NCBI GenBank assembly: GCA_022747635.1
Contig: JAKTNV010000670.1
Location: forward strand, 1-64,000
Direction of reading: 5' to 3'
From: Hetaerina americana
Lineage: Eukaryota > Arthropoda > Insecta > Odonata > Calopterygidae
DNA length: 64,000 nt
Below the pieces are notes generated by a model, which was not told where the DNA came from, did no database searches, and worked only from the letters and a program-made list of their open reading frames with translations. Shown here one piece after another: positions 1-11,946 of this stretch; position 1 is the first letter of the stretch; each line of letters begins with the position of its first letter. A program made the translations under genes and the position numbers.

Positions 1-840
1 GAAAAGACTTCATGGTTGAAGAAAGGAATGTGAAGAAAGCTAAGGAAGCGTGTTTTAGTTAGGCACCTTACGGTGCAAAACGTTACGTAGTAAGGGCCCA
101 TTAGGAATCTTCCGGGGGTTTTACGTTGTTGTGGTGGAGAGGGTTGTATGTATATGTGTGCTATTCCCCCTTCTCCATTGGTGACTTCAATAAAAGAAGA
201 TCATGGATATCAAGAATGGAGAAAGAAAAGAGAAGGCTTCTTTGTTAAAGAAAGAAGTAAGATGATAGCTAAGGTTAAGAGGTTAGGCTAGGCTCTAAGC
301 GGTGCTATACGTTGGGTAGTTAGGGTTCATAAGGCTACTCGCCGTGGGTATATACGCAGTTTTGGGATAGAGTATTTAATGTATTTTTGTAGTAACCCCT
401 TTTCTTCACAGGTGACTTCAAATAAAGAAGATCATGGATTTAAAGAATAAAGAAAGAAAGGAAAATACTTTTTGATTAAAGAAAGAAGTGTGAAGATAGC
501 TTTCGGAGCGTGTTTTCGTTAGGCACTCAGTGGTGAAAAAGAAACGTAGTTGGGGCAAATATGGCAACCCGCCGTGGGATTTACGCGGTGTTTGTTGGGA
601 TCATTATATGTATATCTGTACTAATTCCCCGTCTCATCAGGCGACTTAAAGGAATTAGATTATGTATAACAAAATTGAAGAAAGAAAAGAGAAGACCTAA
701 AGGTTGTAGTAAGAACTGTGAAGATACCTTAGGGCGCGTGTTTTAGTAAGCCACTAAGCAGTGTAAAACGTTGCGTAGTTAAGGCCCATGAGGCAACCCG
801 CCGTGGGTATATACGCGGTTTTGGTAGGGAATGTTATATG

Positions 841-880
841 TATATGTGTACTAATCCAACCTATCCACAGCTGACTTCAA
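841..880 (+). other. example of the 3'-splice-site-like box found in each monomer
   Basis: At 849-876 monomer boundary C/D reads TGTACTAATCCAACC then TATCCACAG then CTGAC: a TACTAAT branch-point-like heptamer, a pyrimidine tract and CAG. Comparable boxes precede the anchor GTGAC/CTGAC in most monomers, for example at 613-641, 1299-1324 and 3330-3346. Motif resemblance only; no matching donor is regularly present. Confidence 0.45.
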
Positions 881-1199
881 CAAAAGAAGATCATGGATAT
901 CAAGAATGAAGAAAGAAAAAGATTTCTTGGTTGAAGAAAAGAAGTGTGGATAGCTTAGGGCGCGTGTTTCAGTAAGGCACTTAGTGGTGCAAAACAATGC
1001 GTAGTAGGAGCCCTTAAGGAAAACCGCAGTAGGTATCTCTGTGGTTATGGTGGGGAGTGTTGTGTTATGTTCACTAATCCTTCCTCTCTACTGCTGACTT
1101 TAACAGAAGATTATAAAGGCTGTCAAGGATGAAGAAAGATAAATGCATACTTCATGTTTGAAATAAAAGTGAGAAGATAGCTTAGGGATAGTTTTTAGT

Positions 1200-1235
1200 T
1201 AGGCACCTAGTGGTGCAATACGTTGCGTAGTTGAG
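1200..1235 (+). other. example of the conserved dyad box of the monomer
   Basis: Within monomer E the sequence GGCACCTAGTGGTGC (about 1202-1216) is a near-perfect dyad with a four-base centre, followed in most monomers by GCAAAACGTTGCG, which contains AACGTT and GCAA...TTGC. The same pair of dyads recurs about every 230 bp throughout the array, although the centre varies (TAGT, TTAC, TAAC). Confidence 0.6.
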
Positions 1236-1525
1236 GCCAATATGCTAACTCGCCGTGTGTTTTTACGTGGTTTTTGTGGGGAGTGTTATATGTATATCTG
1301 TACTAATTCCCCCTCCTGGGCAGGTGACCTCAAGAAAAGAAGATCTTGGATGTCCGGAAAAAGGAAAAAAATATGACTTCTTGGTTGTAGAAAGAAGTGT
1401 AAAGATAGCTTAAAATACGTGTTTTTGTTAGCAACGTAGCGGTGCAAAACGGTACATGGTGGCGGCCAGTAAGGCCATCCGACGTGGGTTCCTCTGTGGT
1501 TTTCGTGAATAGAGTCATATGTATA

Positions 1526-2857
1526 CTACCTTGATCAAAAATTTCCCGGAATTTATTCAGAAAATTAAAAATACAAGTTTATTCATCTAAATCTATATTG
1601 TCCCCCTTCAAAGTAATCCCCATCGACTGCAACATACTTATGCCAGTGCTTGATGCAATCCTCGAAATATTTTTTATACTCGGTTTTCGGTATGTCCATC
1701 AGTGTTTCCTGCGATTTTTCCATTACTACCTCTCGGCTGCTAAAACGCGTTCCCCGTAATGGTTTTTTAACTCGATTGAACAGAAAGGAGGCACAGGGAG
1801 CCAAATCAGGTGAATTCGGTGGCTGTTGGATGGTATTTGTTTCATTTTTCGTCAAAAAATTACGAATAATGATAGCACCTGTCGACGGTGCGTTATCATG
1901 GTGCAAAATCCACGAGTTTTCTGCCCACATTTCTGGTCTATTTCGGCGAATTGCTTCACGCAAACGTCTCATAACGCCCAAATAATACTCTTTGTTTACT
2001 GTCTGGCCTTCTGGCAAAAATTCACGATGCACTACACCGTTGTAATTCATGAAAACCGTCAGCATTGCCTTCTTTTTTGACTGAAAACGACGTGGTTTTT
2101 TTGGTCTCGGCTCATTTGGTGAACGCCATTCACTTGCCTGATGTCTTGATTGCGTGTCGTACTCATAAACCAACGTCTCGTCTCCAGTAATGATCCTTTT
2201 GATGAATGTGGGATCGGATTCAGCCTCGCAAATCATGTCTTTTGCGACGTCAACACGGTCTCTTTTTTGCATGAAATTGAGGTCTTTTGACACCAACTTT
2301 GCTGCTACACGACGGAAACCCAAATCATTAACCACAATGTCTTGGGCGGATCCATAGGCAATGTTCAAGTCCTCCGCTTTTTCTCTGATGGTTAATTTGC
2401 GGTTATTGACCAACATTTCTTTTACTTTATCAATTTTTTCACCGACTTTCGATGTCGATGGTCTGCCACTGCGTTCATCATCTTCGATTGACTCACGACC
2501 ACTTCTGAACCACTCGTGCCACTGGTAAACGACCGTTTTTTTAGAGAATCGTTGCCGAAACACTTTTCCAACATTTGCAACGTCCGTGCCCCACTAAATC
2601 TGTTTTTTACGCAAAATTTAACACAAGTTCGTTGTTGCAAACTTAAATCCATTTCTGCAATTGTAAAAAATCGCCAACACACACAGAGATAGATGTACTC
2701 TTGGCTACGTAACTTTTGCTAATGTCAAGTTATGACACTAAGATTTAATGGGAATATGATAAACAGATGTACCGATTTAACAAAAAAAACAGAACTCAAA
2801 TCGGAACGATGGGAGCGCCACACGGTGGTTATTCCGGGAACTTTTTGTTCAAGGTAG
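1526..2857 (-). mobile_element. mariner copy M1 in satellite monomer F
   Basis: A 1332-bp element whose ends are imperfect terminal inverted repeats of about 28 bp: the left end reads CTACCTTGATCAAAAA, and the right end reads CTACCTTGAACAAAAAG on the other strand. It is bordered by TA on both sides (1524-1525 and 2858-2859), the target duplication expected of mariner/Tc1 elements. The transposase lies on the minus strand. Uninterrupted F monomers elsewhere (for example around 34.85 kb) show the empty site. Confidence 0.93.
1579..2652 (-). pseudogene. mariner transposase M1, frameshifted and catalytically dead
   Basis: A relic of a mariner transposase, the enzyme that cuts and reinserts the element at TA. 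The N-terminal helix-turn-helix half (MDLSLQQRTC... to IREKAEDLNIAYGSAQD) and the C-terminal catalytic half are recognisable. A one-base loss in a T run at 2535-2541 (seven T instead of eight) puts the first ~45 residues in another frame, and one extra C near 1606 shifts the last residues (FEGGQYRFR instead of FEGDNIDLDE). Catalytic positions: first Asp present in ITGDETLVYEYD, with Leu at the usual Trp; second Asp present in HHDNAPST; third Asp replaced by Ala in SPDLAPCASFLF, where the family has a D34D spacing. It could not transpose even if the frame were intact. Confidence 0.9.
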
Positions 2858-5800
2858 TAAAAGCACTATTCCCCCTCTCAACAGGTGACTTCAACAAAAA
2901 AGACCATGGATGTCAAGGATAAAGAAAGGTAGGAGAAGACTTCTTGGTTGAAAAAAGAAATGTTAAGTTAGCTTAGGGAACGTTTTTTTTAGCAAGGTAC
3001 CTTGTCGTGCAAAACGTTGCGTAGTTAAGGCCAATGAGGAAAACCGCCGATGGTTTTATAACGATTTTTAAGAAGTGATTTATGTTTATGTGTACTTAAA
3101 ACCCTCTCTCAACAGCTGACTGCAACAAAAGTAGATCATTGATGTCGAGGATAAAGAAAGATAAGAAATGACTTCTTGGTTGAAAAAAGATGTGTGAAGA
3201 TAGCTTAGGGCGCCTTTTTTTGCAAACCACCTAGTGGTGAATATTTAGGCGAAGTTAGCGCCAATATGGTAACCCGCCGTGGGTTTTTACGCGGTTTTTT
3301 TGGGAGGGCTTTTTTTATATCTGTAATAATACCTCCTCTCCGCAGGTGACTTCATGAAGAGAAGTTCATTGAAGTCAAAAATGGATATAGAAAAGAGATA
3401 CTTTTTCTTTGAAGAAAGGAGTGCGAATTAAGCTTAGTGCGCGTGTTAAAGTTAGGCACTTAGCGGTGCAAAACGTTGCGCAGTAAGGGCTCATAAGGCT
3501 ACAAGCCGCGGGTTGTAACGCGGTTATGGTAAAGAGTGTTTTATATATATGTGATTAAATCCCCACTCTCCACAGGTGATTTCCGGAACAGAAGATCATT
3601 GATGACAAGAGTGAAGAAAGAAAAGGAAGATTTTTTGATTGAAAAAAGAATTGTGAATATATATTAAGGCGCGTGTTTTAAATTGGAATTAAGCGGTGCA
3701 AAACATTACGTAGTAAGGGCCTATAAGGAAACCCACCGTGGGTATCTGCTTGGTTTTGGTGGGAAGTTTTATATTTATATTTGCATTAATCTTTCCTCTC
3801 TAAAGCGGACTTAAACAAAAGATTATCATTATTGTAAAGAATAAAGAAAAATAACAAAAGACTTCTTGGTGGAAAAAAGAATGTGAAGATAGCTTAGTGC
3901 CCTTTATTAAATAGGCACCTTGTGGTGCATATCGTTTAATAGTTAATGCAAATAATGCAAACCGCGAAAGAATTTTACGAAGTTTTTTGTGGCAGTGTTA
4001 TATGTTTATGTGTACTTATTCCATCTCTCAACAGGTGACTACAACAAAAGAAGATCATGGATGACAAGAAATAAGAAAGATAAGAGAAGACTTTTTGGCG
4101 AAAAAAAAAGTTTGAAGATAATTTAGGGCGTGTTTTTTTAGCTAGGCACATAGTGGTGCAAAACGTTGCATATAGAGGGATCAAAAGGAGACCAGTAGTT
4201 GGTTTTACGCGGCTTTGGTGAGGAGTTTATACGTATATGTTTACTTATCCCACCTCTCCAGAGTTGACTTCAAGAAAAGAAGATAATATATGTCAAGAAA
4301 GAAGAAAGAAAAGAGATGACTTCTTGGTTGAAGAAAGTAGTGTAAACATAGCTTACGGCGCGTGTTTTAGTTAGGCGCCTAATGTTAAAGAACGTTTCGT
4401 AGGTTAGGCAAATAAGGAAACGCGCCGTGGGTTTTTACGTAGTTTTTGTGTGGAATATTATATGTATATCAGTATTAATCCAACCTCCCAAAAGGTGACT
4501 TACAGGAAAGTAGGTCATGAATGTCAATAATGAAGAAGGAAAGGAAAAGACTTCATGGTTGAAGAAAGGAATGTGAAGAAAGCTAAGGAAGCGTGTTTTA
4601 GTTAGGCACCTTACGGTGCAAAACGTTACGTAGTAAGGGCCCATTAGGAATCTTCCGGGGGTTTAACGTTGTTGTGGTGGAGAGGGTTGTATGTATATGT
4701 GTGCTATTCCCCCTTCTCCATTGGTGACTTCAATAAAAGAAGATCATGGATATCAAGAATGGAGAAAGAAAAGAGAAGGCTTCTTTGTTAAAGAAAGAAG
4801 TAAGATGATAGCTAAGGTTAAGAGGTTAGGCTAGGCTCTAAGCGGTGCTATACGTTGGGTAGTTAGGGTTCATAAGGCTACTCGCCGTGGGTATATACGC
4901 AGTTTTGGGATAGAGTATTTAATGTATTTTTGTAGTAACCCCTTTTCTTCACAGGTGACTTCAAATAAAGAAGATCATGGATTTAAAGAATAAAGAAAGA
5001 AAGGAAAATACTTTTTGATTAAAGAAAGAAGTGTGAAGATAGCTTTCGGAGCGTGTTTTCGTTAGGCACTCAGTGGTGAAAAAGAAACGTAGTTGGGGCA
5101 AATATGGCAACCCGCCGTGGGATTTACGCGGTGTTTGTTGGGATCATTATATGTATATCTGTACTAATTCCCCGTCTCATCAGGCGACTTAAAGGAATTA
5201 GATTATGTATAACAAAATTGAAGATAGAAAAGAGAAGACCTAAAGGTTGTAGTAAGAACTGTGAAGATACCTTAGGGCGCGTGTTTTAGTTAGCCACTAA
5301 GCAGTGTAAAACGTTGCGTAGTTAAGGCCCATAAGGCAACCCGCCGTGGGTATATACGCGGTTTTGGTAGGGAATGTTATATGTATATGTGTACTTATTC
5401 AACCTATCCACAGCTGACTTCAACAAAAGAAGATCATGGATATCAAGAATGAAGAAAGAAAAAGATTTCTTGGTTGAAGAAAAGAAGTGTGGATAGCTTA
5501 GGGCGCGTGTTTCAGTAAGGCATTTAGTGGTGCAAAACAACGCGTAGTAGGGGCCCTTAAGGAAAACCGCAGTAGGTATCTCTGTGGTTATGGTGGGGAG
5601 TGTTGTGTTATGTTCACTAATCCTTCCTCTCTACTGCTGACTTTAACAGAAGATTATAAAGGCTGTCAAGTATGAAGAAAGATAAATGCATACTTCATGT
5701 TTGAAATAAAAGTGAGAAGATAGCTTAGGGATAGTTTTTAGTTAGGCACCTAGTGGTGCAATACGTTGCGTAGTTGAGGCCAATATGCTAACTCGCCGTG

Positions 5801-6068
5801 TGTTTTTACGTGGTTTTTGTGGGGAGTGTTATATGTATATCTGTACTAATTCCCCCTCCTGGGCAGGTGACCTCAAGAAAAGAAGATCTTGGATGTCCGG
5901 AAAAAGGAAAAAAATATGACTTCTTGGTTGTAGAAAGAAGTGTAAAGATAGCTTAAAATACGGGTTTTTTTTAGCAACGTGGCGGTGCAAAACGGTACAT
6001 GGTGGCGGCCAGTAAGGCCATCCGACGTGGGTTCCTCTGTGGTTTTCGTGAATAGAGTCATATGTATA

Positions 6069-7400
6069 CTACCTTGATCAAAAATTTCCCGGAATTTATT
6101 CAGAAAATTAAAAATACAATTTTATTCATCTAAATCTTTATTGTCCCCTTCAAAGTAATCCCCACCGACTGCAACACACTTATGCCAGCGCTTGATCCAA
6201 TCCTCGAAACATTTTTTATATTCGGTTTTCGGTATGTCCATCAGTGTTTCCTGCGATTTTTCCATTACTTCCTCTCGGCTGCTAAAACGCGTTCCCCTTA
6301 ATGGTTTTTTAACTCGATTGAACAGACAGGAGGCACAGGGAGCCAAATCAGGTGAATTCGGTGGCTGTTGGATGGTATTTGTTTCATTTTTCGTCAAAAA
6401 ATTACGAATATTGATAGCACCTGTCGACGGTGCGTTATCATGGTGCAAAATCCACGAGTTTTCTGCCCACATTTCTGGTCTATTTCGGCGAATTGCTTCA
6501 CGCAAACGTCTCATAACGCCCAAATAATACTCTTTGTTTACTGTCTGGCCTTCTGGCAAAAATTCACGATGCACTACACCGTTGTAATTCATGAAAACCG
6601 TCAGCATTGCCTTCTTTTTTGACTGAAAACGACGTGGTTTTTTTGGTCTCGGCTCATTTGGTGAACGTCATTCACTTGCCTGATGTCTGGATTGCGTGTC
6701 GTACTCATAAACCCACGTCTCGTCTCCAGTAATGATCCTTTTGATGAATGTGGGATCGGATTCAGCCTCGCAAATCATGTCTTTTGCGACGTCAACACGG
6801 TCTCTTTTTTGCATGAAATTGAGGTCTTTTGACACCAACTTTGCTGCTACACGACGGAAACCCAAATCATTAACCACAATATCTTGGGCGGATCCATAGG
6901 CAATGTTCAAGTCCTCCGCTTTTTCTCTGATGGTTAATTTGCAGTTATTGACCAACATTTCTTTTACTTTATCAATTTTTTCACCGACTTTCGATGTCGA
7001 TGGTCTGCCACTGCGTTCATCATCTTCGATTGACTCACGACCACTTCTGAACCACTCGTGCCACTGGTAAACGACCGTTTTTTTTAGAGAATCGTTGCCG
7101 AAACACTTTTCCAACATATGCAACGTCCGTGCCCCACTAAATCTGTTTTTTACGCAAAATTTAATACAAGTTCGTTGTTGCAAATTTAAATCCATTTCTG
7201 CAATTGTAAAAAATCGCCAACACACACAGAGATAGATGTACTCTTGGCTACGTAACTTTTGCTAATGTCAAGTTATGACACTAAGATTTAATAAGAATAT
7301 GATAAACAGATGTACCGATTTAACAAAAAAAACAGAACTCAAATCGGAACGATGGGAGCGCCACACGGTGGTTATTCCGGAAACTTTTTGTTCAAGGTAG
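6069..7400 (-). mobile_element. mariner copy M2 in satellite monomer F
   Basis: A 1332-bp element with the same ends, TA borders and insertion point as M1, so it is a paralogue made by HOR duplication rather than an independent insertion. Confidence 0.93.
6122..7195 (-). pseudogene. mariner transposase M2, one nonsense codon, catalytically dead
   Basis: From its ATG (MDLNLQQRTC) this copy reads in one frame through the DNA-binding half and past GDETWVYEYD, where the family Trp is kept. It then meets TGA at 6668, where other copies have the Trp codon of ASEWRS. The frame continues after the stop to the normal end ...YFEGDN. The third catalytic Asp is Ala (SPDLAPCASCLF), as in all HOR-embedded copies, and the Asp-Asn motif reads HHDNAPSTG instead of the usual APSH. 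The T run that breaks M1 has eight T here and is in frame. Confidence 0.88.
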
Positions 7401-10400
7401 TAAAAGCACTATTCCCCCTCTCAACAGGTGACTTCAACAAAAAAGACCATGGATGTCAAGGATAAAGAAAGGTAGGAGAAGACTTCTTGGTTGAAAAAAG
7501 AAATGTTAAGTTAGCTTAGGGAACGTTTTTTTTAGCAAGGTACCTTGTCGTGCAAAACGTTGCGTAGTTAAGGCCAATGAGGAAAACCGCCGTTGGTTTT
7601 AACGATTTTTAAGAAGTGATTTATGTTTATGTGTACTTAAACCCTCTCTCAACAGCTGACTGCAACAAAAGTAGATCATTGATGTCGAGGATAAAGAAAG
7701 ATAAGAAATGACTTCTTGGTTGAAAAAAGATGTGTGAAGATAGCTTAGGGCGCCTTTTTTTGCAAACCACCTAGTGGTGAATATTTAGGCAAAGTTAGCG
7801 CCAATATGGTAACCCCGCCGTGGGTTTTTACGCGGTTTTTTGGTGAAGGTTTTTTGTATATCTGTACTAATACCTCCTCTCCGCAGGTGACTTCTTGTAG
7901 AGAAGATCATTGAAGTCAACAATGGAGAAAGAAATAAGATACTTTTTCTTTGAAGAAAGGAGTGTGAATAAAGCTTAGTGCGCGTGTTTAAGTTAGGCAC
8001 TTAGCGGTGCAAAACGTTGCGCAGTAAGGGCTCATAAGGCTACAAGCCGCGGGTTGTAACGCGGTTATGGTAAAGAGTGTTTTATATATATGTGATTAAA
8101 TCCCCACTCTCCACAGGTGATTTCCGGAACAGAAGATCATTGATGACAAGAGTGAAGAAAGAAAAGGAAGATTTCTTGATTGAAAAAAGAAGTGTGAATA
8201 TATATTAAGGCGCGTGTTTTAAATTGGAATTAAGCGGTGCAAAACATTACGTAGTAAGGGCCTATAAGGAAACCCACCGTGGGTATCTGCTTGGTTTTGG
8301 TGGGAAGTTTTATATTCATATTTGCATTAATCTTTCCTCTCTAAAGCGGACTTAAACAAAAGATTATCATTATTGTTAAGGATAAAGAAAAATAACAAAA
8401 GACTTCTTGGTGGAAAAAAGAATGTGAAGATAGCTTAGTGCCCTTTATTAAATAGGCACCTTGTGGTGCATATCGTTTAATAGTTAATGCAAATAATGCA
8501 AACCGCGAAAGAATTTTACGAAGTTTTGTTGTGGCAGTGTTATATGTTTATGTGTACTTATTCCATCTCTCAACAGGTGACTACAACAAAAGAAGATCAT
8601 GGATGACAAGAAATAAGAAAGATAAGAGAAGACTTTTTGGCGAAAAAAAAAGTTTGAAGATAATTTAGGGCGTGTTTTTTTAGCTAGGCACATAGTGGTG
8701 CAAAACGTTTTATATAGAGGGATCAAAAGGAGACCAGTAGTTGGTTTTACGCGGCTTTGGTGAGGAGTTTATATGTATATGTTTACTTATCCCACCTCTC
8801 CAGAGTTGACTTCAAGAAAAGAAGATAATATATGTCAAGAAAGAAGAAAGAAAAGAGATGACTTCTTGGTTGAAGAAAGTAGTGTAAACATAGCTTACGG
8901 CGCGTGTTTTAGTTAGGCGCCTAATGTTAAAGAACGTTTCGTAGGTTAGGCAAATAAGGAAACGCGCCGTGGGTTTTTACGTAGTTTTTGTGTGGAATAT
9001 TATATGTATATCAGTATTAATCCAACCTCCCAAAAGGTGACTTACAGGAAAGTAGGTCATGAATGTCAATAATGAAGAAGGAAAGGAAAAGACTTCATGG
9101 TTGAAGAAAGGAATGTGAAGAAAGCTAAGGAAGCGTGTTTTAGTTAGGCACCTTACGGTGCAAAACGTTACGTAGTAAGGGCCCATTAGGAATCTTCCGG
9201 GGGTTTAACGTTGTTGTGGTGGAGAGGGTTGTATGTATATGTGTGCTATCCCCCCTTCTCCATTGGTGACTTCAATAAAAGAAGATCATGGATATCAAGA
9301 ATGGAGAAAGAAAAGAGAAGGCTTCTTTGTTAAAGAAAGAAGTAAGATGATAGCTAAGGTTAAGAGGTTAGGCTAGGCTCTAAGCGGTGCTATACGTTGG
9401 GTAGTTAGGGTTCATAAGGCTACTCGCCGTGGGTATATACGCAGTTTTGGGATAGAGTATTTAATGTATTTTTGTAGTAACCCCTTTTCTTCACAGGTGA
9501 CTTCAAATAAAGAAGATCATGGATTTAAAGAATAAAGAAAGAAAGGAAAATACTTTTTGATTAAAGAAAGAAGTGTGAAGATAGCTTTCGGAGCGTGTTT
9601 TCGTTAGGCACTCAGTGATGAAAAAGAAACGTAGTTGGGGCAAATATGGCAACCCGCCGTGGGATTTACGCGGTGTTTGTTGGGATCATTATATGTATAT
9701 CTGTACTAATTCCCCGTCTCATCAGGCGACTTAAAGGAATTAGATTATGTATAACAAAATTGAAGAAAGAAAAGAGAAGACCTAAAGGTTGTAGTAAGAA
9801 CTGTGAAGATACCTTAGGGCGCGTGTTTTAGTAAGCCACTAAGCAGTGTAAAACGTTGCGTAGTTAAGGCCCATGAGGCAACCCGCCGTGGGTATATACG
9901 CGGTTTTGGTAGGGAATGTTATATGTATATGTGTACTAATCCAACCTATCCACAGCTGACTTCAACAAAAGAAGATCATGGATATCAAGAATGAAGAAAG
10001 AAAAAGATTTCTTGGTTGAAGAAAAGAAGTGTGGATAGCTTAGGGCGCGTGTTTCAGTAAGGCACTTAGTGGTGCAAAACAATGCGTAGTAGGAGCCCTT
10101 AAGGAAAACCGCAGTAGGTATCTCTGTGGTTATGGTGGGGGAGTGTTGTGTTATGTTCACTAATCCTTCCTCTCTACTGCTGACTTTAACAGAAGATTAT
10201 AAAGGCTGTCAAGGATGAAGAAAGATAAATGCATACTTCATGTTTGAAATAAAAGTGAGAAGATAGCTTAGGGATAGTTTTTAGTTAGGCACCTAGTGGT
10301 GCAATACGTTGCGTAGTTGAGGCCAATATGCTAACTCGCCGTGTGGTTTTACGTGGTTTTTGTGGGGAGTGTTATATGTATATCTGTACTAATTCCCCCT

Positions 10401-10611
10401 CCTGGGCAGGTGACCTCAAGAAAAGAAGATCTTGGATGTCCGGAAAAAGGAAAAAAATATGACTTCTTGGTTGTAGAAAGAAGTGTAAAGATAGCTTAAA
10501 ATACGTGTTTTTGTTAGCAACGTAGCGGTGCAAAACGGTACATGGTGGCGGCCAGTAAGGCCATCCGACGTGGGTTCCTCTGTGGTTTTCGTGAATAGAG
10601 TCATATGTATA

Positions 10612-11946
10612 CTACCTTGATCAAAAATTTCCCGGAATTTATTCAGAAAATTAAAAAATACAAGTTTATTCATCTAAATCTATATTGTCCCCTTCAAAGT
10701 AATCCCCATCGACTGCAACATACTTATGCCAGTGCTTGATCCAATCCTCGAAATATTTTTTATATTCGGTTTTCGGTATGTCCATCAGTGTTTCCTGCGA
10801 TTTTTCCATTACTACCTCTCGGCTGCTAAAACGCGTTCCCCGTAATGGTTTTTTAACTCGATTGAACAGAAAGGAGGCACAGGGAGCCAAATCAGGTGAA
10901 TTCGGTGGCTGTTGGATGGTATTTGTTTCATTTTTCGTCAAAAAATTACGAATAATGATAGCACCTGTCGACGGTGCGTTATCATGGTGCAAAATCCACG
11001 AGTTTTCTGCCCACATTTCTGGTCTATTTCGGCGAATTGCTTCACGCAAACGTCTCATAACGCCCAAATAATACTCTTTGTTTACTGTCTGGCCTTCTGG
11101 CAAAAATTCACGATGCACTACACCGTTGTAATTCATGAAAACCGTCAGCATTGCCTTCTTTTTTGACTGAAAACGACGTGGTTTTTTTGGTCTCGGCTCA
11201 TTTGGTGAACGCCATTCACTTGCCTGATGTCTTGATTGCGTGTCGTACTCATAAACCAACGTCTCGTCTCCAGTAATGATCCTTTTGATGAATGTGGGAT
11301 CGGATTCAGCCTCGCAAATCATGTCTTTTGCGACGTCAACACGGTCTCTTTTTTGCATGAAATTGAGGTCTTTTGACACCAACTTTGCTGCTACACGACG
11401 GAAACCCAAATCATTAGACCACAATGTCTTGGGCGGATCCATAGGCAATGTTCAAGTCCCTCCGCTTTTCTCTGATGGTTAATTTGCGGTTATTGACCAA
11501 CATTTCTTTTACTTTATCAATTTTTTTCACCGACTTTCGATGTCGATGGTCTGCCACTGCGTTCATCATCTTCGATTGACTCACGACCACTTCTGAACCA
11601 CTCGTGCCACTGGTAAACGACCGTTTTTTTTAGAGAATCGTTGCCGAAACACTTTTCCAACATTTGCAACGTCCGTGCCCCACTAAATCTGTTTTTTACG
11701 CAAAATTTAATACAAGTTCGTTGTTGCAATCTTAAATCCATTTCCTGCAATTGTAAAAAATCGCCAACACACACAGAGATAGATGTACTCTTGGCTACGT
11801 AACTTTTGCTAATGTCAAGTTATGACACTAAGATTTAATGGGAATATGATAAACAGATGTACCGATTTAACAAAAAAACAGAACTCAAATCGGAACGATG
11901 GGAGCGCCACACGGTGGTTATTCCGGGAACTTTTTGTTCAAGGTAG
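10612..11946 (-). mobile_element. mariner copy M3 in satellite monomer F
   Basis: A 1335-bp HOR-borne copy at the same F position, with the same inverted ends and TA borders. It is a few bases longer than its siblings because of scattered one-base insertions. Confidence 0.92.
10666..11741 (-). pseudogene. mariner transposase M3, several one-base frameshifts
   Basis: The N-terminal part (MDLRLQQRTC...) is readable to about 11517, where an extra T ends the frame in VGEKN. Further one-base changes lie near 11415 (ATTAGACC instead of ATTAACC) and near 11456. The catalytic half is then open from about 11448 to the normal end ...GDNIDLDE. The third catalytic Asp is again Ala. Given the cluster of indels across this HOR unit, some of the frameshifts may be assembly errors. 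Confidence 0.85.

Larger units (their letters stand above)
1..4543 (+). repeat. HOR unit 1 (14 monomers plus mariner M1)
   Basis: The first 4543 bases recur almost unchanged from 4544. The unit starts inside monomer N, runs A to F, is interrupted by mariner M1 (1526-2857) in F, then continues G to N. Differences from unit 2 are scattered single bases and one-base indels. The near identity of satellite and embedded mariner shows that the whole 4.54-kb block was amplified as one unit. Confidence 0.93.
4544..9085 (+). repeat. HOR unit 2 (14 monomers plus mariner M2)
   Basis: A 4542-bp copy of unit 1 with the same monomer order and the mariner at the same base of monomer F. Monomer I differs from unit 1 around 7860-7910 (GACTTCTTGTAGAG instead of GACTTCATGAAGAG), a variant shared with unit 4. 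This suggests exchange between units rather than a simple linear duplication history. Confidence 0.92.

Noticed and set aside
561..746. A 61-residue plus-strand frame starting MATRRGIYAVF, recurring at 5104, 9646, 14191, 21717 and 27412
   Set aside because: It recurs only because the HOR recurs. It spans the boundary of two monomers, and diverged copies of the same monomer pair lose the frame through indels.
1650..2080. Plus-strand frames of 111 and 84 residues inside the mariner copies
   Set aside because: Antisense shadows of the transposase gene, repeated in each copy with the same coordinates relative to the element.
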